Shown here piece by piece: positions 1 to 11,880 of a DNA stretch of 64,000 nucleotides. Location of the stretch: contig NC_134545.1 of the NCBI RefSeq assembly GCF_050624435.1, positions 85,836,063 to 85,900,062 on the forward strand, read 5' to 3'. Both the position numbers and the translations under genes were made by a program. A model generated the notes under the pieces. That model was not told the DNA's origin. It was given only the letters and a program-made list of their open reading frames with translations, and did no database searches. How positions within the stretch are numbered: position 1 is the first letter of the stretch; each line of letters opens with the position of its first letter. This DNA comes from Tenrec ecaudatus. Its lineage: Eukaryota > Chordata > Mammalia > Afrosoricida > Tenrecidae.

Positions 1-150
1 ATCTCTTTTAATCCTCCACACACCATACAAGATAGACAGTATCTTCTTATTGTGTTGAGGAGGAAGTGAGGATCAGAGAAGCGGCAGAAGGATTCGAATC
101 CATCTGATGAAAACCCCAATGTCTTTCCTTTATACTTGGCTTCTTTCTGG
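1..150 (-). repeat. MIR-like SINE fragment, diverged
   Basis: The stretch around 40-110 resembles the reverse complement of the MIR core: gaggaagtgaggatcagagaag followed by a gattcgaatcc-like tRNA B-box relic. It is old and weakly preserved. This is a recognition by eye, and an ordinary unique sequence is the alternative. Confidence 0.35.
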
Positions 151-1250
151 TTCCCTGCAGCCCATTTCTCTTTGCCCTGATTCGTTTTCCTGAAGCAAGA
201 GCTGGTAGAAGCCAAGGTTTTTGGTGTCCTGTAGCTGCTCTTCCTGGTTTCCGGAGACCTGGGCTCATCAGGGTCGAGTGGCCACCTCTAAGACACACGT
301 CGTCGCTGGTGCTGTCTGATTTGGAGACCTGAAGACCACGCCCACAACGCGCCTTTCTGGTTTCCAAGCCCACGCCCCTCTGGAGCCTGCCCACTACGTT
401 TCCCCGACTTCCTGTCTTGGGATCTTCCAGCAGCTTACACAGTGCAGGTGATGGGCAGGTTCCAAATCCAGTAAGTAAACCACACCCCTCAGTTCAAACG
501 GTTGCTCCTCCTACTTCCCAGACCCTTTGGGATGACTCATAGCCCAGACACCTTTCCCAAAGTGGCTTTCCCCAGTCCTGTCCTTACAATTGTACAAGCC
601 CCAGATCCCCCAAGCGCACCTTCGACTAGGGACGCAGAAGTCCCACCAAGGAGAAGCGAAAGCACTTTCCTGAGCCCCAGCAGGGCAGCCTCTGGAAGCT
701 TGCACTGCAGCATCAACTTCAGAAACCGCGTCTGGCTGGCAACTTGATGGGTTGTACAGCTGTCCTTGTGTGTCCCTGTGTGCAACATGCTGCCCGTGTG
801 GTCATGTACATCTTGGGGAGCTTGACTCTTCAGTGGGAGATCGGACAGGTGCCCGAAGGATTTGTGTGATGCTGTGCAGGCGTCTTTTCTGCTCCTTGTG
901 GAGCACATGGTATGTGTGTGTATCTCTGAGTGTGCGTGTGTACGCATGATGTATGCATTCCATAAAAGGCTGTTCAGGCAAGTTTCCCACATCTAGAGCA
1001 TGGAAACTCAGAAGAGATTGGAGAGGGAGACAGGACAGGCAAGGTAGAATGGCGAGAAATAGGGAAACAGGAAAGAATCACGTGGCGGGCCTCACAGATA
1101 TGGGAAGGGACATTGGGGTGAGGGAGAACTGTCCCCAGACAGATGCAGACAGGTGGGCAGCACTCAGCAAAGTCACTTACAGCCCAGAGCAGAATGGATG
1201 AGGGCAGGGTGAGGGATAACTGTGTGCTGATCAGACCAGGCCTCTGTCTC
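151..1250. other. Intergenic DNA upstream of TLX1, no gene seen
   Basis: GC-moderate single-copy-looking sequence. Open frames here (for example 537-992 on the minus strand) overlap each other on both strands and show no recognisable domain. I see no RNA gene and no clear repeat. Confidence 0.5.
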
Positions 1251-1439
1251 ACTGCCATCAAGTGGATTCCGACTCATCGGGACTCTGTAGGACAAAATAG
1301 AACTGCCCCTGTGGGTTTGAGACTAAATCTTTATGGGAGGAGAAAATCTCATCTATCTCCCAAGAAGTAGCAGGCGGTCCCAAATTGCTGACCTTGTGGT
1401 TAACACCTTAAGAAACCCACTATGCTATGCAGACTCCTT
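1251..1439 (-). repeat. AfroSINE (tRNA-derived SINE)
   Basis: This is the reverse complement of an AfroSINE. It has the signature actgccatcaagtggattcc, then gaactgcccctgtgggttt, then ctgaccttgtggttaac near the right end, which is the tRNA-related head. It is near full length (about 190 bp). It is the first of 13 copies in the window. Confidence 0.9.
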
Positions 1440-2985
1440 CAGAGCAGACCTAACCTAGTCCCATTTTTAGGGGCAGGGACCTGGAAACTCTGGTAACAAG
1501 CCCTGGGCCCTGGCACTCTCCCTCGGGCCCTGTGGCTTCCCTGACTTCAGGGCAGTTGGTGGGGGAAGTTGGTGACCTTGCTGGTGTCCCATGACTGCTC
1601 TGCCTGCTCTCAAGGCAAGGAGCCTTCTTCCAGAAGCTGCTGAGAGGTTTCGCTGACTTCAGAGGTAGGAGGAAGGAGGCCTCTGAGGTGGGGAAGCTTT
1701 TGCTGAGTCTGCAGGCTAACCAGCCCCTCCCTGCCTCATTACTGAGGTCTTTGGGCATCAAAAATCTTTTTATTTGAAAGCCGAGAAGAACAGGCCAGCA
1801 CCAAGGTGGGGCTTGAGGCAGGGGGCTGGCTTTCTTAACCCTGTAGTTCTGCCCACCCTGCTGTGCTGTGCTGTGCTGCTCACGGTCCTCCTTTTCCAGG
1901 TCTTGTGTCTGCTGCCTGAGTCTGGTCCTCTCAATGGGAGCCTGCAGACGCTGTAAGAGGAGGAAATTCAAGGAGGTCAGGAGAAGGGCCTCACCCATGG
2001 CCAAAGAGCTCACCAACTGGGTCAGAGACCCTGAGCTGGGCTGAGCTTCAACGCCAGGCTCAAAAGGGATGGCATTTTCCCTAAGTGTTGGTGCTGTAAG
2101 ATGGTAATGCAGACGTGGGCCCAAAGAATTAGGAAACTGTTTAAGCTGTTTTGTTTTTATGTTGATCCTGACAAGTGTGTGATGAACTAGGAGGCTGAAT
2201 CCATAGGGCCTATTTTCTTAACAAACAAACAAACAAAACACAAAGCCAAGCTGTGATCTGCTCGAATGCATGTTTGCCAAGTGGTGTGCCTAGAGCTCCT
2301 ACGTGGGCCTCCTGCCTCCAAATCTATTATGACCACGTAGGAATTTTCCAAACGTGCACCAGAAGACTCAGACTCCAAGACTCCAGGGTGGGACTTTCCA
2401 GTCAGTCTGGAGGGTGTTGGGGGAGGCAGGACTTGGACTTGCAAGTAGGAGGTTTGGGGGATGGTATTTTGAAGAGGGGGCTTTGTCAGGGTGTTTCACC
2501 CCAGAGGTAAGGTGGGAAGGTGGGGGAGTGTTTCTCCCAGGGGGAAACAAGGACTGTGATAGCCAACCAGCAAGGAGGGGGGCGGGTCCTGAAGAAGGGG
2601 ACAGCAAGGCGGAGTGGACTTGTATCCTGTAGGCCCCAAGGATCAGAGCCTGGGAGGGCGGGGCTCTGTTCGCCCAGCAGGGGGCTTAGTGGCTTCTCAG
2701 CAGCAGCGAAGATTTAGAAAGGGGCGTGGCATCCCGCTGGGAGCAAACTGTTGCAGAAAAAGAAATTAAAAAAAAAAAAGAAATGAGATGAATTCCTTGT
2801 GCATTTTGATGAAGCTCCTGGCTTGGGGGTTGGTGGCTCAAGAGAAGGGGATGGAGAGGCAGTCCCGGGAGCAAGCAGCCCCTTCCCCCTCCAAGGCAAA
2901 AAAGCCCAGGGAAAGGGCAGTGGCTGGCGGAGCCACCCCGGGACCACTCACCCAGCGCTCTGCCGGCCGGCCGCCACGGGCTCTG
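1440..2985. other. Intergenic DNA, possible minus-strand exon near 1.9 kb
   Basis: No gene is certain. On the minus strand a pyrimidine-rich tract ending in cag (about 1953-1973) precedes a short segment reading RLQAPIERTRLRQQTQDLEKED (split here only for description), followed by accgtgagc, a possible donor near 1886. It lies within a 224-codon open frame (1450-2124). The human locus has a TLX1-divergent transcript (TLX1NB), but nothing here proves homology. Confidence 0.25.
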
Positions 2986-3235
2986 CGTTCTGAGCCTCAT
3001 GTCTCATTGAGAGGTTATTAATAGGGAGTGTGTCTGGTGTCAGGTCGCAGACATAAACTGCATTAGCATTACCCCATAATCTTATTGAGTAAATGCTCAT
3101 GCCGCTCCGTCTCCTGTAATTGCATTGGGAAGATGTAATATTTATGAAAGGGGAGAGGGGGTTGTCACTGCTCATCTCGGTGCAGCAGTAAAAGTCCCGC
3201 GAAGTCAAGTCGGAGCCTGGTCTCTGGGCTTTAAT
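2986..3235. promoter_or_regulatory. Candidate conserved noncoding element, AT-rich with homeodomain-type sites
   Basis: An AT-rich, repeat-free block sits inside GC-rich DNA. It carries closely spaced homeodomain and POU-like cores: ttattaatag near 3015, gcattagcatt near 3060, cataatcttattgag near 3075 and tgtaattgcatt near 3115, then gatgtaatatttatg. Composition and motif density resemble deeply conserved enhancers of developmental transcription-factor loci. No alignment was possible, so the regulatory role is inferred. Confidence 0.4.
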
Positions 3236-4190
3236 AGTGAGCAGGGTGTCGGCCCTCCAGGAGGTCAAGTCCAGCCCAGAGCCCCCACCATACGACCTCT
3301 TCTCAGTCTCCTCAGGTGACCACTTCTTTCACACCACTGGGACGGCCCCCAAAGTCTGCTGCACTCCCAGTTCCAGATCAGGGGCCCTCCTCATGGTTGT
3401 TGTTTTTGGGGTTTTTTTTGGCAAGCCAGGGACTCTGTCCCTAGTGTCCTACCTCTGGGCCAACACAGGCATACTGCTTCCTGCTGTACCCAGAGTGTTG
3501 GCAGGGAATTATGGGGGAGGGTGGGGGGAAGGGTGGCCTCTTTCCCATCAAACCACCTTTTTGGGCACAGTCAGCTGACATTCTAGGCAGTCTAGGAGTG
3601 GGACAGACACAGACACACCCAATCATGGAGGTGTGTTTTCAACAGATGGTAATGTGTCCCTATGGGGGAAGGCAGCAGGGTAGAGGGGCTGCAGGGAGTC
3701 CAGCACCTGGGTGTCTGGGTAGAAGAGCTGACCCAATGAACTGGCTTAGTGGAGGAAGATGAGCCAATCAGGGATGCAAGGGGCTCCCCAGCACCAGGCA
3801 CCCCATTGTGGGCTGGAGGCTGGCAGGCGGCTGAGGACACCTGGTTTGAGAGGAGAGCAAGTGGCCAGGCTGGACCCCCTGGTCCTGGGATAAATGAAGC
3901 CTAGAATGTTTCCTACCGGTGCCCAGTCCCCACATTCACACTCCAGTCCCCTACACCCACCTTGCACTATCCACATCCTCAACCCCCTCCCCAAACTACT
4001 CCTCCCAACCCCCTCCCTCCAGCCCAGGCTTACTGCCCACAGGGGTCCTCATCCACACTTTCGAAGACACCTGCCCTCAGGCCCATTCCTTCACAGGCTT
4101 GTCCCCGGCCCCAGCACCCTCACAAGGCACCCACTGCTCTGCTCCCTGGGGCAGCGCTGCCTCCTCCTGCTCCGGCCCTCCCTCCCAGGC
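3236..4190. other. Intergenic DNA, no gene or repeat recognised
   Basis: Moderately GC-rich unique-looking sequence with pyrimidine-rich stretches at 3950-4020. The overlapping open frames at 3894-4631 are low-complexity, proline-rich translations on several frames at once, typical of chance frames in GC-rich DNA. Confidence 0.45.
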
Positions 4191-4690
4191 CTCGCACAGA
4201 GAGAGCACCGGAACCGAGGGCAGCTGAGAACCCGGGACAGGCGGGCGGAGGCGGGCCGTGGTCCCTCCCCATGTCAGCTCCTTCGCCGTTGTCCCATTAA
4301 TCACCATGTCGCAGCCAGTCGAGGGCCCGGGCACCCCGTGCCACGCGCAGCTCGCAGGGACAATGGGATTACCTCGGGGTGGGGGAGCGGCCACCTCGGG
4401 TCCGCCTGGGCTCAGGCGGTGAAGCCTCCGTCCCTCAACTGTCCCTGGGCGCACTGCGAGCGCCTGCGGCGGCCGGCGACGGGTAGCAGAGCGGGCGCGG
4501 GTGGCGTGCGGGTGGCAGGGCCGGAGCGACCTAATTCAATTAGCCGGGTGGCCGCCGCCTCTACACAGCGCCTGGCCCGCGGGGCGGCCGCGGGGGCAGC
4601 TGCGCTTTGTGTCGGTCATGCATATGGATAGGCCCGCACCCGGTGCCCTGGTCTGCACCTGCGGCTCCGCCCGCCACCCGCAAAGTTGGG
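4190..4690. promoter_or_regulatory. CpG-rich block 7.6 kb upstream of TLX1, with a P3 homeodomain dimer site
   Basis: CpG density rises sharply between about 4190 and 4680 (for example 4440-4600). Inside lies TAATTCAATTA at 4532-4542, which has the TAAT-N3-ATTA spacing of a paired-class homeodomain dimer (P3) site. There is also a cattaatcacc core near 4294 and an ATGCATAT octamer-like core near 4618. It could be a distal CpG island, a promoter of an upstream or antisense transcript, or an enhancer. No exon is recognised. Confidence 0.45.
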
Positions 4691-4691
4691 G

Positions 4692-4713
4692 ATGTGTGTG
4701 TGTGTGTGTGTGT
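4692..4713. repeat. (GT)n microsatellite
   Basis: An uninterrupted GT run of about 11 units directly follows the CpG-rich block. Confidence 0.9.
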
Positions 4714-7220
4714 CTGAGCGGAGGAGGGGGCGGACTAGGGAAAGGTCAGAGTAGTAAAGTCAATCTTGGTGCCTTGATGTGCTCTAGGGCCCCCCTGCAG
4801 GTCCCTATGGGCTGTGGCTTCTCCGTCTGCTTTGCTTATGCTGGTTTGGTCTGCAGTGTGTGTGGGGGGAGGGGAGGTGCTGGACTGGGTCCCCTGCATC
4901 TGAATGGGCTCCACCGCACCTGCACCTGAGGTAACCAGGGAGTGTGCCTGTATCCCTGGATAGGGATGAGGGTGGGGGGAGGGCGGGCAGGTACTCCTTC
5001 TGGAGTATCTATATGCTCCTATTCTGTGCATATGCTGGGGGTCAGGTCACCGACCTGGAACACAGGTTCTCTCTCCATCCCCTGCCAACGCCAACCAGCT
5101 AGGTCTCCTGGGCCCAACCTGGTCCCCTCTCACCCACCCCCTTGCTTTCTGATGGAGGAGGAACTCGGGATTTTCATTTCAAACGGAATTCCAGCCTGGT
5201 TTCTTTGAATGGTCATCCCACTCTTCAGGCTCACAGATTCCTGCGGGAGGCAGAGACCGCAACTCCCAGAACATCTCAATGGAGCTGGCACTGATTCCCC
5301 ACCCTGGGATAGCCCTGCAAACTGCAAAGGGAGGGCAAACGGAGTCCTGAGTGTCCTCAGAAAAAAGCCCAGTGGTGCAGGCCAGGGCAGCCCCAGAGTC
5401 TAAGACCGACAGCGGGTCTGACCCTGGCCTGTTCTGCCTCCCAACCCCAGCCCAGACAGGGCTTCTTGGAAGCTGGAGGCTGGGTATCCCTCTCAGCGGC
5501 CAGATCCGCACCTGGGGTGAGGAGAAAACATGGGTAGTTCTGGCCGCTGGAGGGTCCAGGTCTAAACAGAAAGCTTTCCTACAGGGACAGCACAGCGCTC
5601 AGGCCAGAAGGGCTCCTGCAAGTCCGGAACTCACAGGGAAGAAAGTGGTTCCTAACCACCCGGGATCTCGCTCTCTCCCCAGAGGAGTACCCTCCTCTGC
5701 CTGCGATTCCTGGGACCCAGTGGTCAGAGGAAAGCCTCAGACCCTAGTGATTCAGAATGGAGCCCAGGGTTGGAGAGACCCGGGGTCCTGGCAGAGGCAA
5801 GTAGGAACCCAACTGGGTCAGTGGGAAGGGGCAGTGCCCAGCTGTCAGAAGGTAGGGCTCAAAGTCTGTCCTGGGGAGACAGAGTTTGGAGGATGTGCCC
5901 TGCCAAACGCACAGAGATTCCCAGCTGGGGCAGCCCATCTGGCATTGGGACCCAAGGTCTCTGGGCCTCGCTTGGGCAGAAACAGGTCAGAGGGAGGCCT
6001 GGAGCCTTCCATTGCCACCCAGAGTCAGGGGGAAGATGGGTGATCTCGGGCTTTCTTTGGTGTCAGAAGCTGAGAAGCAGTGGATTGGAGAGGAGGGTCA
6101 GATAGAATAGCCTGTTGTGCAGAGGGGGGACCTGGCTTCTTCCAGAACCCAATCCTTGCTTTTGAACCTGGGTCCTGCTGAGACTAGGGTGAGAGGAGGG
6201 AAGGGACCCACTTTGGGCTGTAGAGAGCAGTGCCCAGCCAGACACTGGGTGACAGTAGAAGAATGACCTACAGCAGGGAGGTGTCTGTCCTCTATCCATT
6301 CTGGTCCCTTCAGTGAAGGAGAAATGCTTGCCGAGGTGTTGGGCAGACCCTGCCTCACTGGGACTGCAAGAACTGGCTGGCAGCCAGCCTGGTGCTGGCC
6401 CTGGCCCTGGACCACACCCTGAGGAGTCCCTGATTTGCGTGGCTGGAACCAGCCTGGCTGTCCAAGCCCTCCTCACTGAATGAGCCTGTCAAAGATGATG
6501 GGCCAATGGGCCTCCCTAGCAATGAATGTAGTGGCCTTGACTAAATCATTAAGGTACCAGTTAGGTCTACTTCCCCCTCAGAAATGGCCATTTTCTACCA
6601 CTTTTACTGAAGGAGGTGGGCAAGATAGAGGGGTACCTTGGGTATTGGACCCAGACCCCAAGGGCCCACTAGGGCCCCTTCATGTTGCCCAGCCCGCCCC
6701 ACCCTTTCCCTGCTAAGCAGGGACTTACCTTATCCCTCACCCCCATCCCACCCCAGGGCCACATGCTACACTTAACAACTACACTAGATGACGGCCCCTC
6801 CCCTCTTGCCCCACAAGCCTCACTAGTCAAGGAAGCTCACATCCTTACGCTGCTCACACTTTGTCCAGGGGAGCAGAGCCCATCCTGTGTAAGCCTTACA
6901 GAGAGACATGCTGCTACATTCAGAAAACACAGGGCCGAGCGCATGCATCCCTGCTGACACAGGACTTCCTATGGACACAGACCCATCCAGTTGTAAAGAG
7001 CCTTCTCCCAAAGAAACCTGAACAGCAAGTGTTTGCTTTGCAGTTTTATGCCACCACGGTGTCCCATACATAACAGAGACTCCATAGATACTTAATGGGG
7101 GCGGGGAAGAAGAGATTCTTTTTTCTTTTTGGAGAGATTCTTTAAAGATGTACTCCGTTTCATCTGCTCAGCCCTCTCTGCTCTCACTGTCATACACACA
7201 AACTTTCACACCTGCTGTCC
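4714..7220. other. Intergenic DNA, no gene recognised
   Basis: GC-rich single-copy-looking sequence. A 230-codon open frame at 5351-6043 has no recognisable domain, and it overlaps open frames on the opposite strand. I take it as a chance frame. Confidence 0.45.
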
Positions 7221-7224
7221 CCTC

Positions 7225-7465
7225 GCTGGTGTGGGAGTCCCACAAACACAAAGTAATTAAGTTACCACACATACCCCTAAGCAAAAGGACAACCCCTGGC
7301 CCCGGGGGTCTCTCCCAGAGGGGGAAGGAGGCTGAGTGGGATCCAAAAGATTTCCCCCTGTGGCTGAGCCCTCCCTTTCCCCCTCCCCTCCCCCTTCCCC
7401 CAGCCTGGGCCCCAGCTGCTCCCCCTTTAATTGGAGGCACTTCTTTATTTAGCAAGAGAGGGAGG
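7225..7465. promoter_or_regulatory. Candidate regulatory block with TAATTA/TTTAATTGG cores
   Basis: It has acaaagtaattaagttacc near 7248. A second AT-rich core, cctttaattggaggcac followed by ttctttatttagcaag, lies near 7424-7460. Both are islands within pyrimidine-rich, GC-rich DNA. This is inferred from local composition and homeodomain-type cores only. Confidence 0.3.
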
Positions 7466-8760
7466 GGATGGCCCTTGGGGAAGGTGTCACCAAGTGGCCT
7501 CAGGGCTGCAGAGAGGGGTCTGCAACTCACCTAGGTGTGTGCTGTCAAGACAAGGACCACATCTGCCAAGTTCAGGTTCCAGGAAGCAGCTTGCAATGAA
7601 AGGAGTCTGAAAACCAGTGTGGGAGTCCAGTCTGGGCCCATGCTCCAGCAGTTCGTGCCTTAATTTCCTCATCTGTAAAATGGGGATAACCAAAGTCACG
7701 CCGCGGACTTGAGACAAAATGATTACTGCACAGGAAGGTGCCGGGGCCAGCCTGGCCAACTGTCAGAAGGCTGTCCTTTCCTCCTTCCTCTTTGCTCACA
7801 GAGTTGCCCTGAGCACTGGACAGCCCTGGCAGACTGCAGAAGCAGCGCTGTGGGGACTGGGCAGCTGCTCAGTGGGCATCTCCTCCCCTATTTCAGAAAA
7901 CTTTCCAGCCTTGGGCATGGGTCTGGGTCTTACGGGTAATACTGCATGGGAAGAAGGGGCAGGAGGCAGAACCCAGCCAGTCCTTACCCTGTGTCTCATC
8001 TTTCTGGATTGGGAAGTTGCTGAAAGGGCAAGCCTGGACTTCAGCCATTTCCCTATTGGAAGCCAAAGGTGAAGGTCAAAGGGACTAACAGGAAGCCCAC
8101 TGTGGGAGGCTGGTACCTGGAAGAAGTGGGGTGGGCAAGATAGCTGGGTGGAAAGTCAAAGGAAGAGGTCAGGTAGCAACTGTGAGGTCAGGGCAAAGTC
8201 AGGGCGTCTCTGTGTTGCTGGGTTGTGATTAAAAGAGCCTGCTGGTCTTAGTGGTTTACTAGGCAGCAGTGACCTCTGTGGTAACCTGGGCTGGGCCAGC
8301 AAGGTTTCCTAGGTATCTTGAAAAACTAGTGACAGATCTAAAGAATTCAAGAGGTGGGTCAGATGCCAAAAAGGTTGGAATGGAGAGGCAGGGAAGGCCA
8401 GGGCAGGTAGGAAACTGCACCTGGATGAGGGAAGGGGTGTGTGGAAGGGGGAGCCTATTAGAAACACTCAAGAGATTTCCTGTAGGAACCAGAGAGTGGC
8501 AAAGATAAATGCCCTAAGGGTAACCTAGAAAGAGAGGGTTTTAGTTGCAGCAAGTAGGACTGTGGTTAGACTCCAATATGTGCCTTCTTGACTAAAAGGA
8601 AGCAGGGCTACTGGGACCAAACTTCATAGAGTACCTACCCTGCCCCAGAGCTTTCAACTCCAAATGGATAAAGCAGTTCCCATACGGGGAGTCACAGATC
8701 TCTCACTCTCTCTCCACTTGAACATGAAGATTTCTGGTAGATACCCTTTTTTTCCCCTTT
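7466..8760. other. Intergenic DNA with a MIR remnant at about 7645-7690
   Basis: The tract cttaatttcctcatctgtaa-aatggggataacc near 7648-7685 matches the MIR core in + orientation. The rest (7690-8760) shows no gene and no clear repeat. Confidence 0.55.
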
Positions 8761-8764
8761 TCTT

Positions 8765-9430
8765 TTTCTATTTTTTACATGGGCTATGACTCATATGCCT
8801 CCTACAGTGAGTGTATAGTTCAGAGAATTTTAGTATGTTCACAAAGTTGTACAAACATCCCAAAGTCAAATTGATTGCCTTTAAGTTGTTTCCAACTCAG
8901 AATAGCCCTGTAAGACTGAGTAGAACTACCTCATAAAGACCACCAACCCCCCCCCCCCAAATAAATAAATAAATGAAGACCACCAACCTTTAACCACCAC
9001 TGCACTGCCAGGGGTTAATGTGCAATTGTCACTGCGATCCAATTTTGGAATCTTTTCACCACGCCCATGAGAAATCCCCATTCTTATTTAACCATCCCTC
9101 CTCCAGATCTGTCCCTCTCCCCTGGTCCTTGGCAACCACTCATTGACCTTTAGGCTCTAGGGATTTGCTTTTTTTGTGGAATGGGATTCTACAATATATG
9201 ATCTCAAGTGTCGGACTTCTTTCATGTAACATCCTATGTTCAAAGATCATCCATGTTGTAACATGAGCCAGTACCTCATTCCTTTTTTATGACTGAATCA
9301 TATTCCATTGTATCGATAGAGTACATTTTGTTTAGCCATTCATTAGGTGATGAACAGTGGGGTTGGTTCAACTTCCTGGTTATTATGACTAATAGTTTTC
9401 TGATCAGCCATTCTGTTTTCTTGATTGTAA
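8765..9430 (-). repeat. Old L1M-type LINE 3' UTR, split by an AfroSINE
   Basis: This is the reverse complement of the mammalian-wide L1 3' region. It has ttttagtatgttcacaaagt at about 8829, then after the AfroSINE the tracts ccttggcaaccactcattgac (broken form) at about 9128 and catattccattgtatcgatag at 9300. Strongly diverged, non-coding relic. Confidence 0.8.
8867..9014 (-). repeat. AfroSINE inserted in L1M
   Basis: A diverged antisense AfroSINE (caaattgattgcctttaagt at the left, accaccactgcactgccagg at the right). An internal C-run plus (AAAT)n at about 8948-8975 marks slippage. It interrupts the L1M fragment, so it is younger. Confidence 0.75.
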
Positions 9431-9439
9431 ACCACAGGG

Positions 9440-9880
9440 GCATCTGGATTAACTTTGGGGGTCGTTGTGAGTCTTAAATAAGTTAAGTATCTGGCATAAA
9501 AGTTGCCCAGTAAACCTTTATGTCTGCCTCTGTGTTAGTTCTCTGAAGATGAGAGTCAGAAATGAGACTTGGAATATTTTGTTTAAAACAACTTCCTAAA
9601 TGAATCAAGGAGCTTTCTACATGGAGGTGTAGAAGGATCCTTTCTAGAAGGATCTGGTGTGTGCATGGGGGAAGGGGGAAGTGAAAAGGGCATGTTGCTC
9701 TCCTCTCATGTCTCTGCTTAGTGGTTGGAAACCATCAGCTGCTTCACATTTGGTGTCGTCTTGAGTGGGCTGTTGTCCACCTCTCTGGTGCCTGTAGGGA
9801 CTAGATTCCTGCCAGCAGCCAGGTTTCCATGATAACGCACAAAAGCAGGTGGAACTCAGCTCCTCTATCTGGATCAGGTC
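9440..9880. other. Intergenic DNA, no gene or repeat recognised
   Basis: Short unique-looking gap between L1M and MIR fragments. Nothing in it is recognised. Confidence 0.4.
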
Positions 9881-9881
9881 A

Positions 9882-9962
9882 CACTCAGCCTCTCTGAAAT
9901 TTAGTTTCCCCGCTTCTGTAAAGTAGGGATAATACTTGTCTCAAAGAGTTGGTGTATAGTGA
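9882..9962 (+). repeat. MIR fragment
   Basis: The tract cctctctgaaatttagtttc-cccgcttctgtaaagtaggga matches the MIR core in sense orientation, with typical old divergence. Confidence 0.65.
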
Positions 9963-9984
9963 AGTTTACATTATCTCCTGGTAC

Positions 9985-10345
9985 CTATTACTACCTGACA
10001 TATTATATTTGCTTGCTTATATGGTAAAAATAACTTGTATATGTGACTATGTGTGCCTGGCTTCTTCCACTTTTTTTTCTGGCAAAGAAAATTTATTACA
10101 TATTCACCATCAAACTTATGATCTTGGCTTTTCCTTCTTGCCCTTGTATAAGGCTACTTTCACAATCTTAAAGCGCACTTACAATTTTTTAAACGTTTTT
10201 CAGATGCATTCATATTGTAACATGAACCAGCACTTTATTCCTTTTTTATTGGTTGGATCATATTTCATTGTATGGGTATACCACATTTTATTCACCCATT
10301 CATCAGTTGATGGGCATTTACATTATATTAATGTGCTATTTTGAT
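9985..10345 (-). repeat. L1M-type LINE fragment
   Basis: This is antisense L1 3' UTR: ttcatattgtaacatgaacc, then tatttcattgtatgggtata, then cattcatcagttgatgggca near 10203-10315. The 131-codon open frame across it is a shadow of the repeat. Confidence 0.7.
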
Positions 10346-10382
10346 GATATGTTCTATTATAATTGTATTTATATAAAAGTAT

Positions 10383-10735
10383 TACTTAAATATTTGGTTA
10401 TTGTGATCCCCTCTACTAGACTATAAGCTCCAAGGACATTAAAGACTTGGCTTTATTCACCGTAGTAATGCCCAGTGCCTAGAGTAAGAGGTGGCACATA
10501 GTACCAAAAAGCAAAATAAAACAGAAAAGCCTGAAGCCCACTGCTATGGATTCTGACTCATAAGGACCCAATATAGGGGTTCTGAGGGTGTGAATCTTTA
10601 CAGAGGTGGATAGCCTCATCTGGTGGATTTGAACCACTGACCTTGACTTGTGCACTTCACTGCTTACCCAGCCATGTCATCAGGATTCCTTGGCAGGTAG
10701 TAGGTGCTCAATCAATATTGTTGGAGAAGAGGATT
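10383..10735 (+). repeat. L2 LINE 3' end, split by an AfroSINE
   Basis: The left half (10383-10503) has the L2 tail signature actataagctccaaggaca and gcccagtgcctagag, then ggcacatagta. The right half (10691-10735) continues with tagtaggtgctcaatcaata and ttgttgg. Together they make one L2 3' end with an AfroSINE inside. Confidence 0.75.
10535..10690 (-). repeat. AfroSINE inserted in L2
   Basis: Antisense copy with the tracts cactgctatggattctgact, then tagcctcatctggtggattt, then ctgaccttgacttgtgcact. It splits the L2 tail. Confidence 0.8.
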
Positions 10736-11880
10736 TATTCCTGCATTTTTCTGTCCAGGATCAACATACATTATTGGGGGTATATGCCCACTCCTTGTCC
10801 CCAAAGAGCTCTTTAAGGGACGGTGGCAGACATTACAAAAACAAAAAGATTCCAAGGAGACTCCATACTTAAAATGATACCGAGCATCTGGCCTGATAAA
10901 GACAGGCCCTCTTGAAGGGGAGGGGAATCTGAATCCGACTTGAAATAGACCAGGAATAGATTCAGAAAAATCTAACCTGTGCCTTCCCCAGAATTTGGCT
11001 CCTCTGGTGGGGAAGCAGACCCTGCCCTACCAGAGAGAAACAGAAAAGGGGGTTTCCTCTTTCTCTCTTGGGCTCTAGGCCAGGCAGCCACAAAGCAAAA
11101 CTTTGAAAGACCTAAATTTGTCCTGTATGTATTTCCCTGATCCACCGTTCCCAGTCCCCACAGCCTGAAGCCCCTAAATTTCCAAAGGAAAGAAAGTCCT
11201 TTTCCTTCACAATCAATGGCTTCTTGCTGGGAGTCACCTGAGCTGGGATTGAAGTAATTGGCTGCATTCATTCACCTGCTGTGAGCATTGCTTCTTGAGG
11301 CTTTGGTTTCTTGAAAAGGGGTGTTGAGGCCAAGCGCACCAGCAGGCCCCAGGGCAACTCCTTGAGTTGCGCCTGCCTTCCAGAAAGACTTTCCATCTGC
11401 AATTGAAACCCCCAAGTAACATAAGAGCCAGTTGTTCCTAGGCTCCGGATTTAAAGAGGGACAAGCCTGAACTCACCGTCGTGCCTCGGGGGCCTGGGCT
11501 CGGTACCTGGGGAGTCGACGGTCTTCTATTTTCTAACGAGCCGGGCTGGAAGTTTGGAGTGAAGCGCCTGCTTGAGTGACAGGTGCTTCCCAGCTGAGCC
11601 CTTGGGGAGCTTCTCTGTGCAGGGACACTGTTCTCTTGGGACTCGCTGGGCTGTTCCAAGCCAGGGGTGCCTCCTGCCCTGCTGGGAGGGGGCTCTGGCC
11701 TCTCTCGTCTTGGGTCCATCTGTCTGTGCATCTCTCGGAAGAAGCTGCCTCCTCGTCTTTTTCTTTCTCCGTTTGCTCCTCTCCCTGGTTCTCCTCTTCT
11801 GGCTCGTCCAGAACTCCTTCTCCAGGCCTCGGTCTCCGGTCTCGGTCCCTCGGTCTCTGGCTCCGGCATCTGTCTCGGCT
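10736..11880. other. Proximal upstream DNA of TLX1
   Basis: No repeat is seen. CpG content climbs from about 11460 towards the gene. On the minus strand this is where a divergent transcript from the TLX1 promoter would run (TLX1NB in human), but no exon can be identified with confidence. Confidence 0.4.

Noticed and set aside
3894-4631. 245-codon proline-rich open frame
   Set aside because: Open in several frames at once in a pyrimidine-rich and CpG-rich area. No similarity to any known protein.
5351-6043. 230-codon open frame upstream of TLX1
   Set aside because: No domain, GC-rich composition and overlapping open frames on the other strand make chance likely.
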